Assembly: GCA_964058805.1 (NCBI GenBank)
Contig: CAXKVV010001438.1
Coordinates: forward strand, 1 to 33,993
DNA: 33,993 nt
Source: Schoenoplectus triqueter
Lineage: Eukaryota; Streptophyta; Magnoliopsida; Poales; Cyperaceae
Direction: 5' to 3'
A program made the translations under genes and the position numbers. This document shows positions 1 to 10,976 of the stretch, piece after piece; the stretch's first letter is position 1; each line of letters begins with the position of its first letter. The notes under the pieces were generated by a model that saw nothing but the letters and a program-made list of their open reading frames with translations, was not told where the DNA came from and did no database searches.

Positions 1-340
1 CAAGAATATTATATATGTCTCTAAACCAAAGTGCGTTTTCTCTATAACTCTCCTTTCTTGAACTTTCCATTTCCATTTTCATTTCAATATTTAAAGCGAT
101 AGTTATAAATTTATTACCGAGGAATATATATAGTCTCCATATAAATATATGAAATATATTTAGACCATTTGACAAACAGTTTAAAATATAAATGAGAAAT
201 TAAAAATATGCAATGAGGACTTTGTTTGTAGTTAATGGTTGCAATTTAAATTGCACATCTTCGAAAAAAGTAGAAAAATATACACCATTTTATTGAACAG
301 CATTGGAAAATATGATTGAATTTAGTTGTATGTAGGAAGT
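1..340. other. AT-rich intergenic DNA, no feature seen
   Basis: I see no open frame with coding character, no tRNA boxes and no obvious repeat structure before the hAT-like element that starts near 341. Confidence 0.5.
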
Positions 341-786
341 AGGGGTGTCAATAGGTCGGGTGGGGGTGGGGTTGAGGTCGGGGTCGGATCGGATCATCAT
401 TATTTTATATTTTTCTTGATCTGACCTAATCGGATCCGTTGAAATTCAGGTAAATTTTTTTTGATTCATACCTGATCCGACCGGGTCACGGGTCAACCCG
501 ACCCGATCCATGTAAAATAATTAAGTATTTATTATTATTTTTATATAATTTTAACTAATTAAATATTAATTAATTTATAATTAACCTTAATTAATATATA
601 ATTTCAAAAAACACAATTAAACGGGTTGGGTCAGGACGACCCATACTTGATCCGACTCATGACGGGTCCAAAAATCTTGATTCATATCCGTTCCATTTAT
701 TTTTAGATCATTTCGGACCGAATCAGATCAGATTCGGATTGGATCGGGTTGACCCATTGAGTTAGGTCAAGTTTTGTCATCCACAG
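341..786. mobile_element. hAT-like non-autonomous element (446 bp)
   Basis: The left end reads AGGGGTGTCAA and the right end TTGTCATCCACAG, an imperfect terminal inverted pair of the AGGGGTG type common in plant hAT MITEs. It is flanked by an 8-bp near-duplication, taggaagt (333-340) and taggaaat (787-794), one mismatch; 8 bp is the hAT target-site size. The interior is made of degenerate GGGTCGG / CGACCCGATCC words around an AT-rich core and has no transposase frame. The element at 27638 shares this composition and terminus. Boundaries are read by eye. Confidence 0.65.
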
Positions 787-2269
787 TAGGAAATGAGTAA
801 TTCGCGCCCAACGGGCGTTCATGATACTTTAATTAATAATCTAATACATGCAAAAAAGTTGGACTAGCATACCAAATACAAAATGGCTCAAAATATTATT
901 TCTCATATTCAAAATGACGATTTAAGGTGCTAAAGAAATTATATGTATCAAAATCTTGTAGAATATCAATTATTACTATTTTTAAGATTATTAACACTTT
1001 TTTCAGATTTTTGAATGGCACTTATTGCATGCAAATGTTTTTTTTTCTTTTTTTGGTATTTTTTTATCATCTTTCAAAAATCTGAAAATTAATTAAAAAA
1101 ATCTGAAAATAGTAAAAATCTATATTTTAAAAAGATTTTAATACATAAAATTTACAAAGATTTCAAAATGACGATTTTCCAAATATAAGATAGTATATTT
1201 TAGGCGGATTTGTGTTGTTGCTATTCCAAAATCTTTAAATTAGAGAAATACCACTGCAAATGTAACTCATAGATAAATGCCACTCAAAACTCATTTAATT
1301 TAGATATATACCTCAAACTCTATATAAACTTCTTTCAAATATAGTAAGTTTATTTACCAAAATTACCCTTTATTCTTGTTATTTTTTTAGACTCCCAGTG
1401 TCGATCCCGTTTGTGATATAACGACTAAAAATTTTTACCATATGATGAATAAAGATTGTATCTCCAAGAGCCCTTTATTCTTTTATCTATTGCTACTTTA
1501 TCTTGTCTTCCATTAATCTAATTAGATGTCTAACACGTGGTATAAGAAATTTTTATCAATTCAAATTATATACATTTGCTGGTACAAGAAATTAAATAAA
1601 ACAAGAGTAGATACCTCCTACTATATTTACCTCCAATCACAACTAAATAAGCATCAAAGGAAAATTACAATCGAAAATTACCCATAATAGTCCCGATGCA
1701 ATCACAAACACAATCAGAGTTAGCAATCACTGAACTAATTGGTTGCAATTATTGTTAACAATCACACACATTAAATCTATTATTTATAAACTACTGTTAG
1801 CTTTTCCAGGAAAAGGACCTTGATTTTGGGCTGTTTATTTATTATTAAAAGTAATTAAATGATTGCTGGATTCACAACTAACCACCGCAATGAGCAGAAG
1901 AGATTCAGGAAATTAACGGATCAAGCTCACAATATATGAACCTGATCATGTAGTTTCACAAATAACTGAGAAGTATCAGATGCCACCAATGCTGTGCTAG
2001 ACAAACACAAGACTCCAATGAAAGCTTGAAACAGGAATTAATTAATGATTTGTGATCCTCCCTGAAGAAGTTCAAATTAAGCAGCATGCAAGTGACATTC
2101 ACAAGTGGAGATGACTTGCTTATTGGACAACATTATTGATCCTGTTATCGTTGTAACTGGGGTAGGTGCTTTTTTTTTTCTTTTTTTTGTCCTTTTTTTA
2201 AAAAGAAAAATCACTAATATAGTACGCATGTAAATATACTTTATTTGTAAAATCAATACATATATAATC
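787..2269. other. Intergenic DNA with a degenerate inverted repeat
   Basis: No coding frame is supported. The segment at about 936-1016 is an imperfect inverted match of about 1070-1160 (both carry cagatttttgaa-type ends). This pair is bracketed by a 16-nt direct repeat, ttcaaaatgacgattt, at 908-923 and 1162-1177, so it may be an old foldback element. The stretch 1800-2160 is less AT-rich than its surroundings but has no frame or domain I recognise. Confidence 0.4.
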
Positions 2270-2552
2270 GGGAGAGATCACTTCACAATGGGTTATTTTC
2301 ATAATTTTAACAATGATATTCTAAATATATTCAAAAAAAATATAAAAAATATTTATAGATATATTCCTCAACTCCTATATCAATTATGTTTTAAATTTAA
2401 TGTAATTAGTTATTATTTGATGGTTATCAACAAACATCAAAATTTTATATAATTTGTAATGATTATAATTTAATGCTCTTTGATAGACATCAAACTATAA
2501 CCGCATTGTATGAATTTTGAAACACAATTGATATATGAGTTGAAATATATAT
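2270..2552. mobile_element. Foldback MITE, family 3: left part of a copy split by later insertions
   Basis: It starts GGGAGAGATCACTTCACAAT and runs through a central segment that aligns by eye with the intact copy in catalase intron 5 (14268-14672), including gatag...atcaaactat and aattttgaaacacaattgat. The alignment breaks off where MITE A begins and resumes at about 3462-3542. The two pieces together (about 363 bp) approach the 405-bp length of the intact copy. Confidence 0.6.
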
Positions 2553-2941
2553 AGTAATGCTATGGTGCTTCGCGAAGTAAAAAAAAATTTATGCTTCGCG
2601 TCCGTATCTCGAATTTAAAAATTCAAACGGCCGATCCAAACCGTTGAGCATCATCTTCATATTGAAATATCCTTGGAGGTCAAATTTTATATTTTTTTGA
2701 ATTTTTTTGATATTTTTTAGATGGGTACAAAATCGCTTGTTTTGGATGGTGCAGAAATCTTTAGATTAACAAACTTTGTACCCATCTAAAAAATATCAAA
2801 AAAATATAAAATTTGATCTCCAAGGATATTTCAATATGAAGATGATGTTCAACGGTTTGGATCGGCCGTTTGAACTTTTAAATTCGAGATTCGGATGCGA
2901 AGCACAAAAGATTTTTTGCTTCGCGAAGCACCATAGAATTA

Positions 2942-2944
<3 letters not shown>
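2553..2944. mobile_element. Foldback MITE A (about 392 bp), TA-flanked
   Basis: It has long terminal inverted repeats of about 165 bp each: agtaatgctatggtgcttcg on the left and its inverse ending gaattactc on the right. The arms surround a spacer of about 45 bp that contains cttgttttggatggtgcag. It sits in TA dinucleotide repeats. A second, very similar copy is in catalase intron 2 (11385-11787). It has no coding capacity; the open frame across it is only the translated repeat. TA target choice and full-length inverted structure suggest a Tc1/mariner- or Mutator-type MITE, which I cannot decide by eye. Confidence 0.75.

Positions 2945-3006
<62 letters not shown>
2945..3006. repeat. (TA)n microsatellite
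   Basis: An uninterrupted TA run of roughly 30 units lies between MITE A and MITE C. Both elements have TA flanks, so it may have grown from their target sites. Confidence 0.9.
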
Positions 3007-3007
<1 letters not shown>

Positions 3008-3012
3008 GGATA

Positions 3013-3410
3013 GGCTATTTTGAAAACATTTGCATTTCGAGTCTAAGTGCATACGGCTCAAATTTTATCGTAACACGTTCGAAATTCAAAATTACCATTC
3101 TCATTAAATTCTTCATATCAAAATATTGAGGGATACAAAAATTTAGGGTATTTTGAGTTTTCTAAGTATTCGTTTTGGATTTTTGAAAATCAGCACTAAA
3201 ATAACAATAAAATATCAAATTGTTGTTGCTGATTTTTAAAAATCCAAAACAAATATTTAGAAAACTCGAAATAACCCAAATTTTTGTATCCCCCAATATT
3301 TTGATATGAAAAATTTAATGAGAATGAGAATTTTAAATTTTGGACGTGTTACGATAAAATTTGAGCCGTATACACTTGAGCTCGAAATGCAAACGTTTTC
3401 ACAATAGTTT
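3013..3410. mobile_element. Foldback MITE C (about 398 bp)
   Basis: The left arm begins gctattttgaaaacatttgc and the right arm is its inverse, ending gcaaacgttttcacaatagt. The arms pair over about 190 bp around a short centre near 3205-3225. The sequence is unrelated to MITE A. It lies between two simple-repeat tracts inside the split family-3 element. No protein is encoded. Confidence 0.7.
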
Positions 3411-3412
3411 AA

Positions 3413-3460
<48 letters not shown>

Positions 3461-3463
3461 TAT
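3413..3463. repeat. Compound microsatellite (CT)n(TA)n
   Basis: About 13 CT units run directly into about 12 TA units, just right of MITE C. Confidence 0.9.
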
Positions 3464-3542
3464 ACTCTATTTCTAAGATTTTTTTTAATTTTATTTGCAA
3501 TGTTAAGGTTGTCAAAATAACCCATCTTCAAGTTATCCCTCC
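3462..3542. mobile_element. Family-3 MITE: right part of the split copy
   Basis: Reads tttctaagatttttttt then ttgtcaaaataacccat and ends agttatccctcc, the inverse of the left terminus at 2270. It continues the alignment with the 14.3-kb copy that stops at 2552, so both pieces look like one element interrupted by MITEs A and C. Confidence 0.6.
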
Positions 3543-4079
3543 TAATACATAATTTATACCATATATAATCTCATTTTATTTTCTTACCAGAAATGATAAT
3601 TAAATGTGCGCATTCTTAATATTTTTCTTAGATATGTTTGTAATTTTTCTATATTATTTGAGAGTAAATTTTGGTATAATTTACTCTATTAAAAATTAAA
3701 ATTTAAATAGTATTTGTTTACTTAATTAATTTTATCAAAGTATTTCGCTTATTCAAACAATAATATTTGATTGAATTAACTTTCCATATATGAGGTACGA
3801 ACGCTCAAAATTAAGGAATAAACAACTGGAATATTAAATATAGATTTGTAAACAAAAGATGATGTATAATGCAAGAAGAATATTTTGATACTTCGATTTT
3901 TTTTTTGTTTTCCAAAAGGGTCCACTCTTTATAGATTTATTAATCTATTTATGCTGGGTTTCGTTTGAACTGGTCGGCTCTGCCGAACATTTATTTATTT
4001 ATTTATTATTAATATTTGTTATTTATGAGATCCAAATGTGATATATACGGCCATTACTTTGATGGGCATAGAGAAACGA
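3543..4079. other. AT-rich intergenic DNA, no feature seen
   Basis: No coding frame, RNA gene or clear repeat is visible. A short (ATTT)n run lies near 3991-4008. Confidence 0.4.
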
Positions 4080-4083
4080 ACTT

Positions 4084-4115
4084 CCAATCCAATCCAATCA
4101 GAAGCGTATATATAT
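4084..4115 (+). promoter_or_regulatory. Triple CCAAT array followed by TATA-like run
   Basis: Three contiguous CCAAT pentamers lie at 4084-4088, 4089-4093 and 4094-4098, with a TATATATA run at about 4107-4115 and another at 4138-4147. This resembles a promoter core pointing right into the GC-rich island at 4190-4410. No protein gene follows within several kb on the plus strand, so any transcript would be short or non-coding. Assignment is tentative. Confidence 0.3.
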
Positions 4116-4189
4116 GAATTTTGGTTACTTGGCAACATATATATATACCTTCATTCAAGAGAGAATATTTAAGGTATAGGAGGTGAACC

Positions 4190-4410
4190 GTTGCGTGCTA
4201 GGTTCTAGAGACGACAGCTGACAGATGTCAAGTTTGCACCATCTCCTAGCCCGCCAGCACACAAAAACCGACTCCAAAGGATGATGGAAACAAACAAGGC
4301 ACTTGCCACCTTTAGAAACCCCCAAACCCCCAAAGCGAAGTGTGTGCAAAGTGCAATGTGCTCCCCCACAGGGGGGAGGGGAACACACGTGAAGCTCCTC
4401 AAATCAGGGC
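4190..4410. other. GC-rich island with G-box, no recognised gene
   Basis: This stretch is much richer in G and C than its flanks. It holds a perfect G-box CACGTG at 4386-4391 and a small hairpin (ctcccc / ggggag) near 4360-4378. Open frames of 65-77 codons on the minus strand overlap one another, look low-complexity and show no domain, so I do not call them genes. It could be a promoter, a non-coding RNA locus or a gene relic. Confidence 0.35.
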
Positions 4411-6404
4411 TACTTAGATTTGATTTTCGAAAAAAATAATATAAAATGGTATTTTTTTAATAAAATAAATAAAATAAAAATTATATCACTCTTTAAATTT
4501 AATTAAAAAAATAAATTTATCATATTTAAATATTTAAAAAATTATGTTCAAACTTACGAAACAGATTAGTCACTGCCTCACATCGATCTTGTGCATCAAA
4601 ATTAGTGTGCATGTCGCAGTCGGACAAATTTAGGATGCTACTTAATTGGAATATCATGCAATTTGTGAATATATATAATGATGTTACTTCCATGGCGATT
4701 TATCTTATGTCATGAAAATATATTTTGAATACGATCTTAAAGATATTATTTGGTATCATCAATCTTAAATCTTAAAATAATATAAAAAAGCGCATGCAAT
4801 ATATAATAAGATGACAGAAATGATGAAGAAGTATAAATTAGATATTAGTAAGATCATATATATAGCGAGAGGCCTCGCACATCCTTTTATTTTGTGTTCG
4901 AATATAGTGATATACGATGAATTTTATTTCATGATTTATAACAAAATTAATATCTAGAAATAAACAGACGCCGGAATTAGCATGGATATTTATTTAAAAA
5001 ATAAAAATGAAATATTCACTTTTAAGCTCCACAGGGTTGTTCTTCCACTAAGTCTTCTTCTTTAGGATTATATCTCCTGCAGGATTGTTGTTGTATTCTA
5101 TCTTATCTTATCTCACTTGTAATAACTCTTTTTACTTTCATTAATAAAATTAACATAGTAGACCCTTCTGCTACTTCAAAAAAAAAAATATATATATTCA
5201 CACTTAATTTTATTATATGTTGCATCATACAATATTATCACGAGAATCTATCTATATATGTTTACATATAATTAAACAAATTTGTCCTCTCTTATTGAGT
5301 AGAGATATATGACGTACATGAAATTACATGAGTGATCTTCATAGAAAAAAACATGAATAATCTGTTCAAAGAAGAATAAGTGTATATATAAATATATAGC
5401 CGAATAGATGAATATTTGTAAAATTAATTAACCTATTTAGTAGACTAATACCAATGTACTGGAGGTCTTTTATATGATTATATCAATATGCATGTTATAT
5501 ATATTTAAATAAACTGAGGTATAATTTCTGAGAGTATTGTTATGTACCTTACTAATTTGTGCCTCCTTCATATACTTCTTTCGAACTCTAAGATATAGAT
5601 TTTCGGGAAAATTAACATGGAAACTAATTTTCAATCATAATAAAAGTAGTACGCAAAGGGTCATTTTTTATAGATACTTTATGCATCATGATACAATTTT
5701 AGTAATTCAAATTCATATATAAATGACAAATTAAGATTGAAAAACTATTTGGTGTCAAATTTTGTGGTATATGCCTAATAAAGCACCAACGATTTTTTTT
5801 TTGACATGCAAGTTGGAAATAGTTTGGAAAGCAATTAGCTCTCATGCATATTGTTAATTTCTTTTAATTTTATTCATTTTCAACATAAAAATAATATATT
5901 TAACTATATCAATAACTGAAAGTACGTAATTATACCTCTTCATCAAGCAGTATATATAGATTTTTTGTGTTTTAAAGGAGATAGAAATAGAAGTGCATAC
6001 CTGAATATTTTACATGCATCGACCAAATGCTAGAACTAATTGCATGCCAAATCATGCCACCTGGAAGTTTGGACTTTGGAGGAAAAAATACAGAAAAATC
6101 ATTGCAAATGCCAATCAACCATAATATGGGCTAAAGGTAATGAAATCAAGAACTAAGAACAATTAGGTTCACAATATAACCAAATTTAGGGGCAATAGAT
6201 ATAGAACAATTTAGTTAACCAAGCAAATAACAACAAAAGAAGAACAGCATATAAAAAACCCTAAAAGTAACGTTGGATATAATTTACCCCTTGATTTGCA
6301 CATAGAGCTCCAGAACAAACGGTAAAGCGCCACTATTATTTCCAAGTTAGGCAACTCATAACCTAACTAATTTTGTTAGTTAACCTCGATTTCAATCAAC
6401 CAAG
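4411..6404. other. AT-rich intergenic DNA, including 3' flank of the zinc-finger gene
   Basis: No coding frame with support. A polypyrimidine/poly-A-like segment at 5170-5195 precedes short TA runs. The last 200 bases or so before 6405 probably include the 3' UTR of the minus-strand zinc-finger gene. Confidence 0.4.
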
Positions 6405-7145
6405 CTAATCCTTTTGTGCGCCCTCCTCTTCGTCTTCCTCCGGGGGTGGTGGACGGTTCAAATCTACAATTCGCAAATCTTGCCCCAATCTGTCTCTACT
6501 GTTACCGCCACCTCCATTATTTCCTATCCCTGCATTGTTGTTGTTATTGTTGTTGTTAATGTTATTATTATTGTTGTTGTTGTGGTTGTTGATACTTGCA
6601 CCATGAAAAAGACGTGCTAATCCCTCGCGGGCCATCATGTAACACCCCTTCTTGCTCTTGTGGCTAGCACGGTGTCCACCTAGCGCTTGCTTTGTCCGGA
6701 AATTGGCACCACAGTCCCGGCACTGAAACGGCCAGTCGATGCCTTCGCCACCAGGCCCTGCAGATGCACTTGCACCAGCCATCTTGGTTCCTCTGACACG
6801 TGGATCCCATTGCTCAGGAGGAACCATTCCACGCCAAGCCCGATCAGGGTGGCAGCGCATGTGCCCATGTAAGGCCTTGGAGGATTTGAATGATCTCTGA
6901 CAAACAGGACATGGTCCAAATGGACCGGGATCAGCTGGATAATGGCGCTTCGGCTTCTTTGCTTGTGCACTTTGATCAGCTTCTGGTTCTTCTTTGTATG
7001 GGTTCTGGTCTCCTGGTACATCAGCTTCATGTGCTGATTTGAGCCGAAATGGGTTTCTGTGTGGGTCTTCGCCCCCGCCTCCAGCCCCGGCAGATGTCGC
7101 CGAGTGGTAGTATAAAGGAAGCATGTCTGGATGAGGGGCGCTCAT
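6405..7145 (-). CDS. C2H2 zinc-finger protein, two fingers plus EAR motif (probable repressor)
   Basis: Single-exon gene of 246 codons, starting at the first ATG of a long open frame and ending with TAG. Finger 1 has C79, C82, H95, H99 with KALHGH in place of the classic core. Finger 2 has C142, C145, H158, H162 with the plant-specific QALGGH signature. A basic KKPKR stretch at 63-67 is a likely nuclear signal. The C-terminus carries DLNRPP (228-233), a DLNxxP-type EAR motif known in plants to recruit TOPLESS-type corepressors, then an acidic tail. An Asn/His run at about 186-204 is encoded by an imperfect trinucleotide repeat. Absence of introns is usual for this family. Expected role: DNA-binding transcriptional repressor in the nucleus; target genes cannot be read from sequence. 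Upstream, a pyrimidine-rich patch in the presumed 5' leader (about 7190-7225, minus sense) fits a plant core promoter. Confidence 0.9.
   Translation of the reverse strand: MSAPHPDMLPLYYHSATSAGAGGGGEDPHRNPFRLKSAHEADVPGDQNPYKEEPEADQSAQAKKPKRHYPADPGPFGPCPVCQRSFKSSKALHGHMRCHPDRAWRGMVPPEQWDPRVRGTKMAGASASAGPGGEGIDWPFQCRDCGANFRTKQALGGHRASHKSKKGCYMMAREGLARLFHGASINNHNNNNNNNINNNNNNNNAGIGNNGGGGNSRDRLGQDLRIVDLNRPPPPEEDEEEGAQKD
6535..6596. repeat. Imperfect (TTG/TTA)n coding microsatellite
   Basis: Trinucleotide repeat encoding the poly-Asn stretch (residues 186-204) of the zinc-finger protein on the minus strand. Such tracts commonly vary in length between individuals. Confidence 0.8.
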
Positions 7146-8858
7146 AATTGCTCTTTCGTAGCTTTTTGAAGCTTGTTTTTAGAAGGTATTAATGGATGGA
7201 AGGTGAAAGTGAGAGAAGAGGTGGTGCTGGTAAAGAGAATTTGGTCCTTTATGTGAGGGGGCGCTTGGAACCCAGTGAAAACGCTACGTCGACTCCTTTA
7301 GGTCTGAAATAGGAAATTTCAGATTTAGTGTCCTAATATCTGTATAATAATCACGTAATGGGTTATTACTAAAGTCACATTTCATGCTTGATACACAGAG
7401 CGCTATATGGTAAAGAGCAGAGACATCTTGGCTCAGGAAGAATTGTTCCTTGGAGCTGAGTTCTCTCCAGTTTTATAGAAATGGATATATCCATTACTGA
7501 TATATATATGTGATGCCACGTTTATTTTTTGTTGAAAACAATGATTCAGATCGATGAGATTAGTTGAGCATCTAGATGTCTTGGCTGTTGGCTTTTGTGT
7601 AAAAAGACAGTAAAAAGTTGTAACTTAAGAAGCAGAGTCTCTTGTTTTAAAAGACTGGAGATGATAAAATTTTAGTATAGATACACTGCCACAAAAAACT
7701 TCTGTTTAAGTTGAAAACGTGGTGCGCTTAAAACATCGATTTAATACTTACTCTGCATTGTGTAGTGGAGCTCTTGATGTGTGTGCGCAATTCTCAGTGG
7801 AAACAATTTATATACAATCTTGCACCAGGTACATATAAGTTTATGTCATTTAGATAGTGGATGATATATAAAAACAAATTAAATGAGATTATGAGTTCTC
7901 CAGTATATAAAAGCTACACAATATTGATCTTGAATGCTTTACTGTCAATCTGTCATTGCTTAATGAAAATAGTCACTAAATTAAATCGGAAAGCTGGTCA
8001 ATAAAGTTGGACTGGAGGCGTCCGGACATTTCAAAATTTTAGAGGAACAGAATTTCAATTAATTGTATTTTGGAGAGCGATATACTACAACACTTGAACT
8101 TTGCACCACAAGTGTGAAACTGCCTTTTTAAATTTCAAAGCCCCTAGCATTTTAACTAAATGACCCCGGTTTGATAATTTAAAAAAGCTCCTTTTTGAGT
8201 ATATCTTCATTTTAAAACGGTAATTGCATTAGTTAGTATGTAATGATGTACCATTAAAAGAAAATTATATACTTAATTTATGGCAGGATGTTATGTGTCG
8301 TTGACGAGAAAAATAATTCGATATGCTCGAAAAATCACAATATCGATACAGTATATAAATGCAATATATTGCGAATAAATCAATTTTAAAAGAATGAAAT
8401 AATAAATTAAATGATATGCTCTTTAAAAATATTTAGAGAACAATAAATAAATAATTGAGTTGGATTGTTTGGCTTCCTCGATTCCTAAAGAGGAATTAAT
8501 AAGATATTTTGTTCATATTGGAAGCATTAATTGCTTTCACTTAATGAAAAATATTACAACTTTTTTCACATATATGTTCTAATAAAAATATATAATTTAA
8601 AGTCTTATAGATGTTATATTGTCCACTGAAGATGCATGTTGTATTTAAAATAAAAAAATATTGTTTTTTTTTCTAGCCATGACTGATTGAACTTCATTTA
8701 TATATTCTTATTCTAGACGTTTTTTTTTGGCTTGTTTAATTTGTACAAGTATTGTGTCACTATTACTGCCCATTGAACATTCTTCCTTTTTAGAGATGAG
8801 CCTTCTTTTATGGGACTTGACAGTTGAAATCCACCTCTAACCCTTTTTACTTGTACTC
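7146..8858. other. Upstream region of the zinc-finger gene; otherwise no gene seen
   Basis: The first few hundred bases presumably hold the 5' UTR and promoter of the minus-strand zinc-finger gene. The rest is AT-rich, without supported frames or clear repeats. Confidence 0.4.
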
Positions 8859-9040
8859 AGGGGTGAAGTCAAATTTTGATTTAGGGGGTCAAAAATTATT
8901 ATTATTTTCAGGAGGATCAAAATTAAAAAAAAAATCAATATAATTTTTTTTTTGTAAATATAGATAATTATAAAAAAAATTTTAATTTTTTTTTCTGGCG
9001 GGGATCAGCCGTCCCCCTGCCACTATACTGGCTCCACCCC
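8859..9040. mobile_element. Small hAT-like MITE (182 bp)
   Basis: Ends AGGGGTGAAGTCA and, on the right, TGGCTCCACCCC form an AGGGGTGGAGCCA-type terminal inverted repeat, a pattern familiar from plant hAT MITEs. Flanks ttgtactc (8851-8858) and ttgtacct (9041-9048) match in their first six bases, consistent with a decayed 8-bp target duplication. The interior is T/A-rich and non-coding. Confidence 0.6.
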
Positions 9041-10860
9041 TTGTACCTGGGAGAGAATGTAATCCCTCTTGGGTTAGAAGTGTAACTAAACAATACGTGT
9101 GACCGCACGTATGGTAATTTCATTTGTAGTTTTCGACAAAATAGGTTCTGAATAAAAAAAAATCATAACTTTCTTTCAACTATATTTAAGAGTTTGTTGG
9201 CGATACACGTAATAAGAAGTCTATAACCAGGGTCTTTTAATTTCACAGTTTATTTTCACAAGAACATAATATTAGATTGTATTGAGCTCTCAACTTATCC
9301 TGTTTTAAGAATTGGGGGCATATTGAGATGCTTCTATCTATAATGACTATACTTAGAATTATATCATATTATGTTCGATAACAAATATATAAAACAATAC
9401 AATTACTATCAAATTAAAAATTCTCATTTATTACGCTAACCTAATACCTAATATAAAAATTAAGGTAAAGAGAGCGATTAAACAATTATTGAAATAGGGA
9501 GAGTAATTTTTCACAATTGCAGGGTTGGGAATATTTTTTACAGCCTCATCCGTGAAAATTCTGAGTCGATGACATGATAATTTTATTTTTTTAGATAAAG
9601 ATGAGAATTTAAATTATTTAAATTTTAAATGTCTATAAAGGACTCTTACCCGTCATCCGGATTTAATTGATAACGCAATTGCAAAGTTAAAAGACATTTA
9701 ATTTAAGTAGCATTCTTACAATTGTTAAATTAACAAGAAACTTTTCACTCTTAACAATTTGAAGTTGCAAGTATAACATTTAAATAAGAAGTTATATTAC
9801 GAGTTGGACTGAATTGTCTTGTACATAGAGTGGTGTTATTTACGAGGATGGAAGGTCAGATATTTGGATCAGGCTTTTCCATTTTAAAGTTATCCCAATA
9901 CACAAAACAAAGAGAATAAATTGTTAAAGGGGAGAAGTGGATGCCCGTTCAAAAGGCCCAACTACACAAGAAACTTACATGTTATCTAGAAATTTCGTCA
10001 GCAAAATTAATTCTTAGTGTATAAAAAAATTAAAATTTCAAACTTGTCAAATACATCTAGTCATCACCCTTCTTTATATGTTTAATTTTTTTATCGGCTT
10101 TAATTTAATAATTCATATATAATTTTTCTCTTTTCTCATTTAAAATAGATGAGTGATATATATACTTGAGGTGAGATTTAATTTTTAGTATGATTCAATT
10201 TTTTAGTATTATTATTTAAAAATTATTATGTTTAATAATAATATTATATATATATATATATATATTTAATATTTAAAAAATTATATTTAAATTTTTTAAT
10301 GTATTTTTTTTAATATTTATTATTTATTTAAAAATTATTTTATCATGATGAAATCTGAATTGTAACTCTATTTAACAAAATATTTAATATGGAAATGAAA
10401 AAACAGATGACTGTCAAATGGCAGATGTTCAACCAATTTTTGGCGAGAGCTGTATTAAAATTATCGTTTTAAATTTCAAATCCTTAGATAATTTTGTAAT
10501 TGCTTTTGTTTTAGCATTGCTTAATTTCCCAAGCTATTTTGAGGGAGGAATTTAAATTCAAATCATATGCTTTTATTTAAAGTTAAAAATTAAAAGCCCA
10601 AAAAAGAGTGTCAGGAACAAGTTCATTCTTTGTTTTTTTTTTGTTCTTTCGACACAGGTAACTCCATTTTCATTTATTTTGTTTGCAAATTCTATTTCCG
10701 AATCTTCAAAGGAAAAAAAAACTATTTTCTGATTATTTTAGACCTGTCCCTTTCGAATAGAACTAAACTGACAATTGACAAACAAAAAAAATGGGACCCC
10801 ACCAGGCCACCAACCATTAAAAAAAAAAAACCGCGTCAAGCACTTCCCTATTCCTCGTAA
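9041..10860. other. AT-rich intergenic DNA upstream of catalase
   Basis: No coding gene is supported; the open frame near 10630 runs through poly-T and poly-A tracts and shows no protein character. A (TA)n run lies at about 10245-10264. The last several hundred bases probably include the catalase promoter. Confidence 0.4.
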
Positions 10861-10927
10861 TATTAAACAGAGTTCGAATCTGTGATCCGCTAAGTATTGT
10901 TCGTTTCTCTTCGTGCTTATCCACTCA

Positions 10928-10969
10928 AAGAGAGAGAGAGAGAGAGGGAAGCGAGAGAGAGAGAGAGGA
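10928..10969 (+). repeat. (GA)n tract in catalase 5' leader
   Basis: Two GA runs separated by ggaagc lie immediately upstream of the catalase ATG at 10977, so they are probably within the 5' UTR. GA-rich leaders can bind BPC/GAGA-type factors in plants; here that is only a possibility. Confidence 0.6.
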
Positions 10970-10976
10970 AGCAGCG

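Noticed and set aside
1948..1965. gatcatgtagtttcac resembles the 3p strand of plant miR167 with a four-base gap
   Set aside because: No upstream arm matching the mature miR167 strand is present, and no extended precursor hairpin can be drawn.
2776..3129. Open frame with a long Tyr-Ile run
   Set aside because: It is a translation of MITE A and the (TA)n tract; not a protein gene.
4155..4402. Two overlapping minus-strand frames of 65 and 77 codons
   Set aside because: They overlap in different frames of a short GC-rich segment, show no domain and have no splice context linking them to a larger gene.
10872..10880. gttcgaatc, a tRNA B-box-like word
   Set aside because: There is no A box or acceptor stem at proper spacing.
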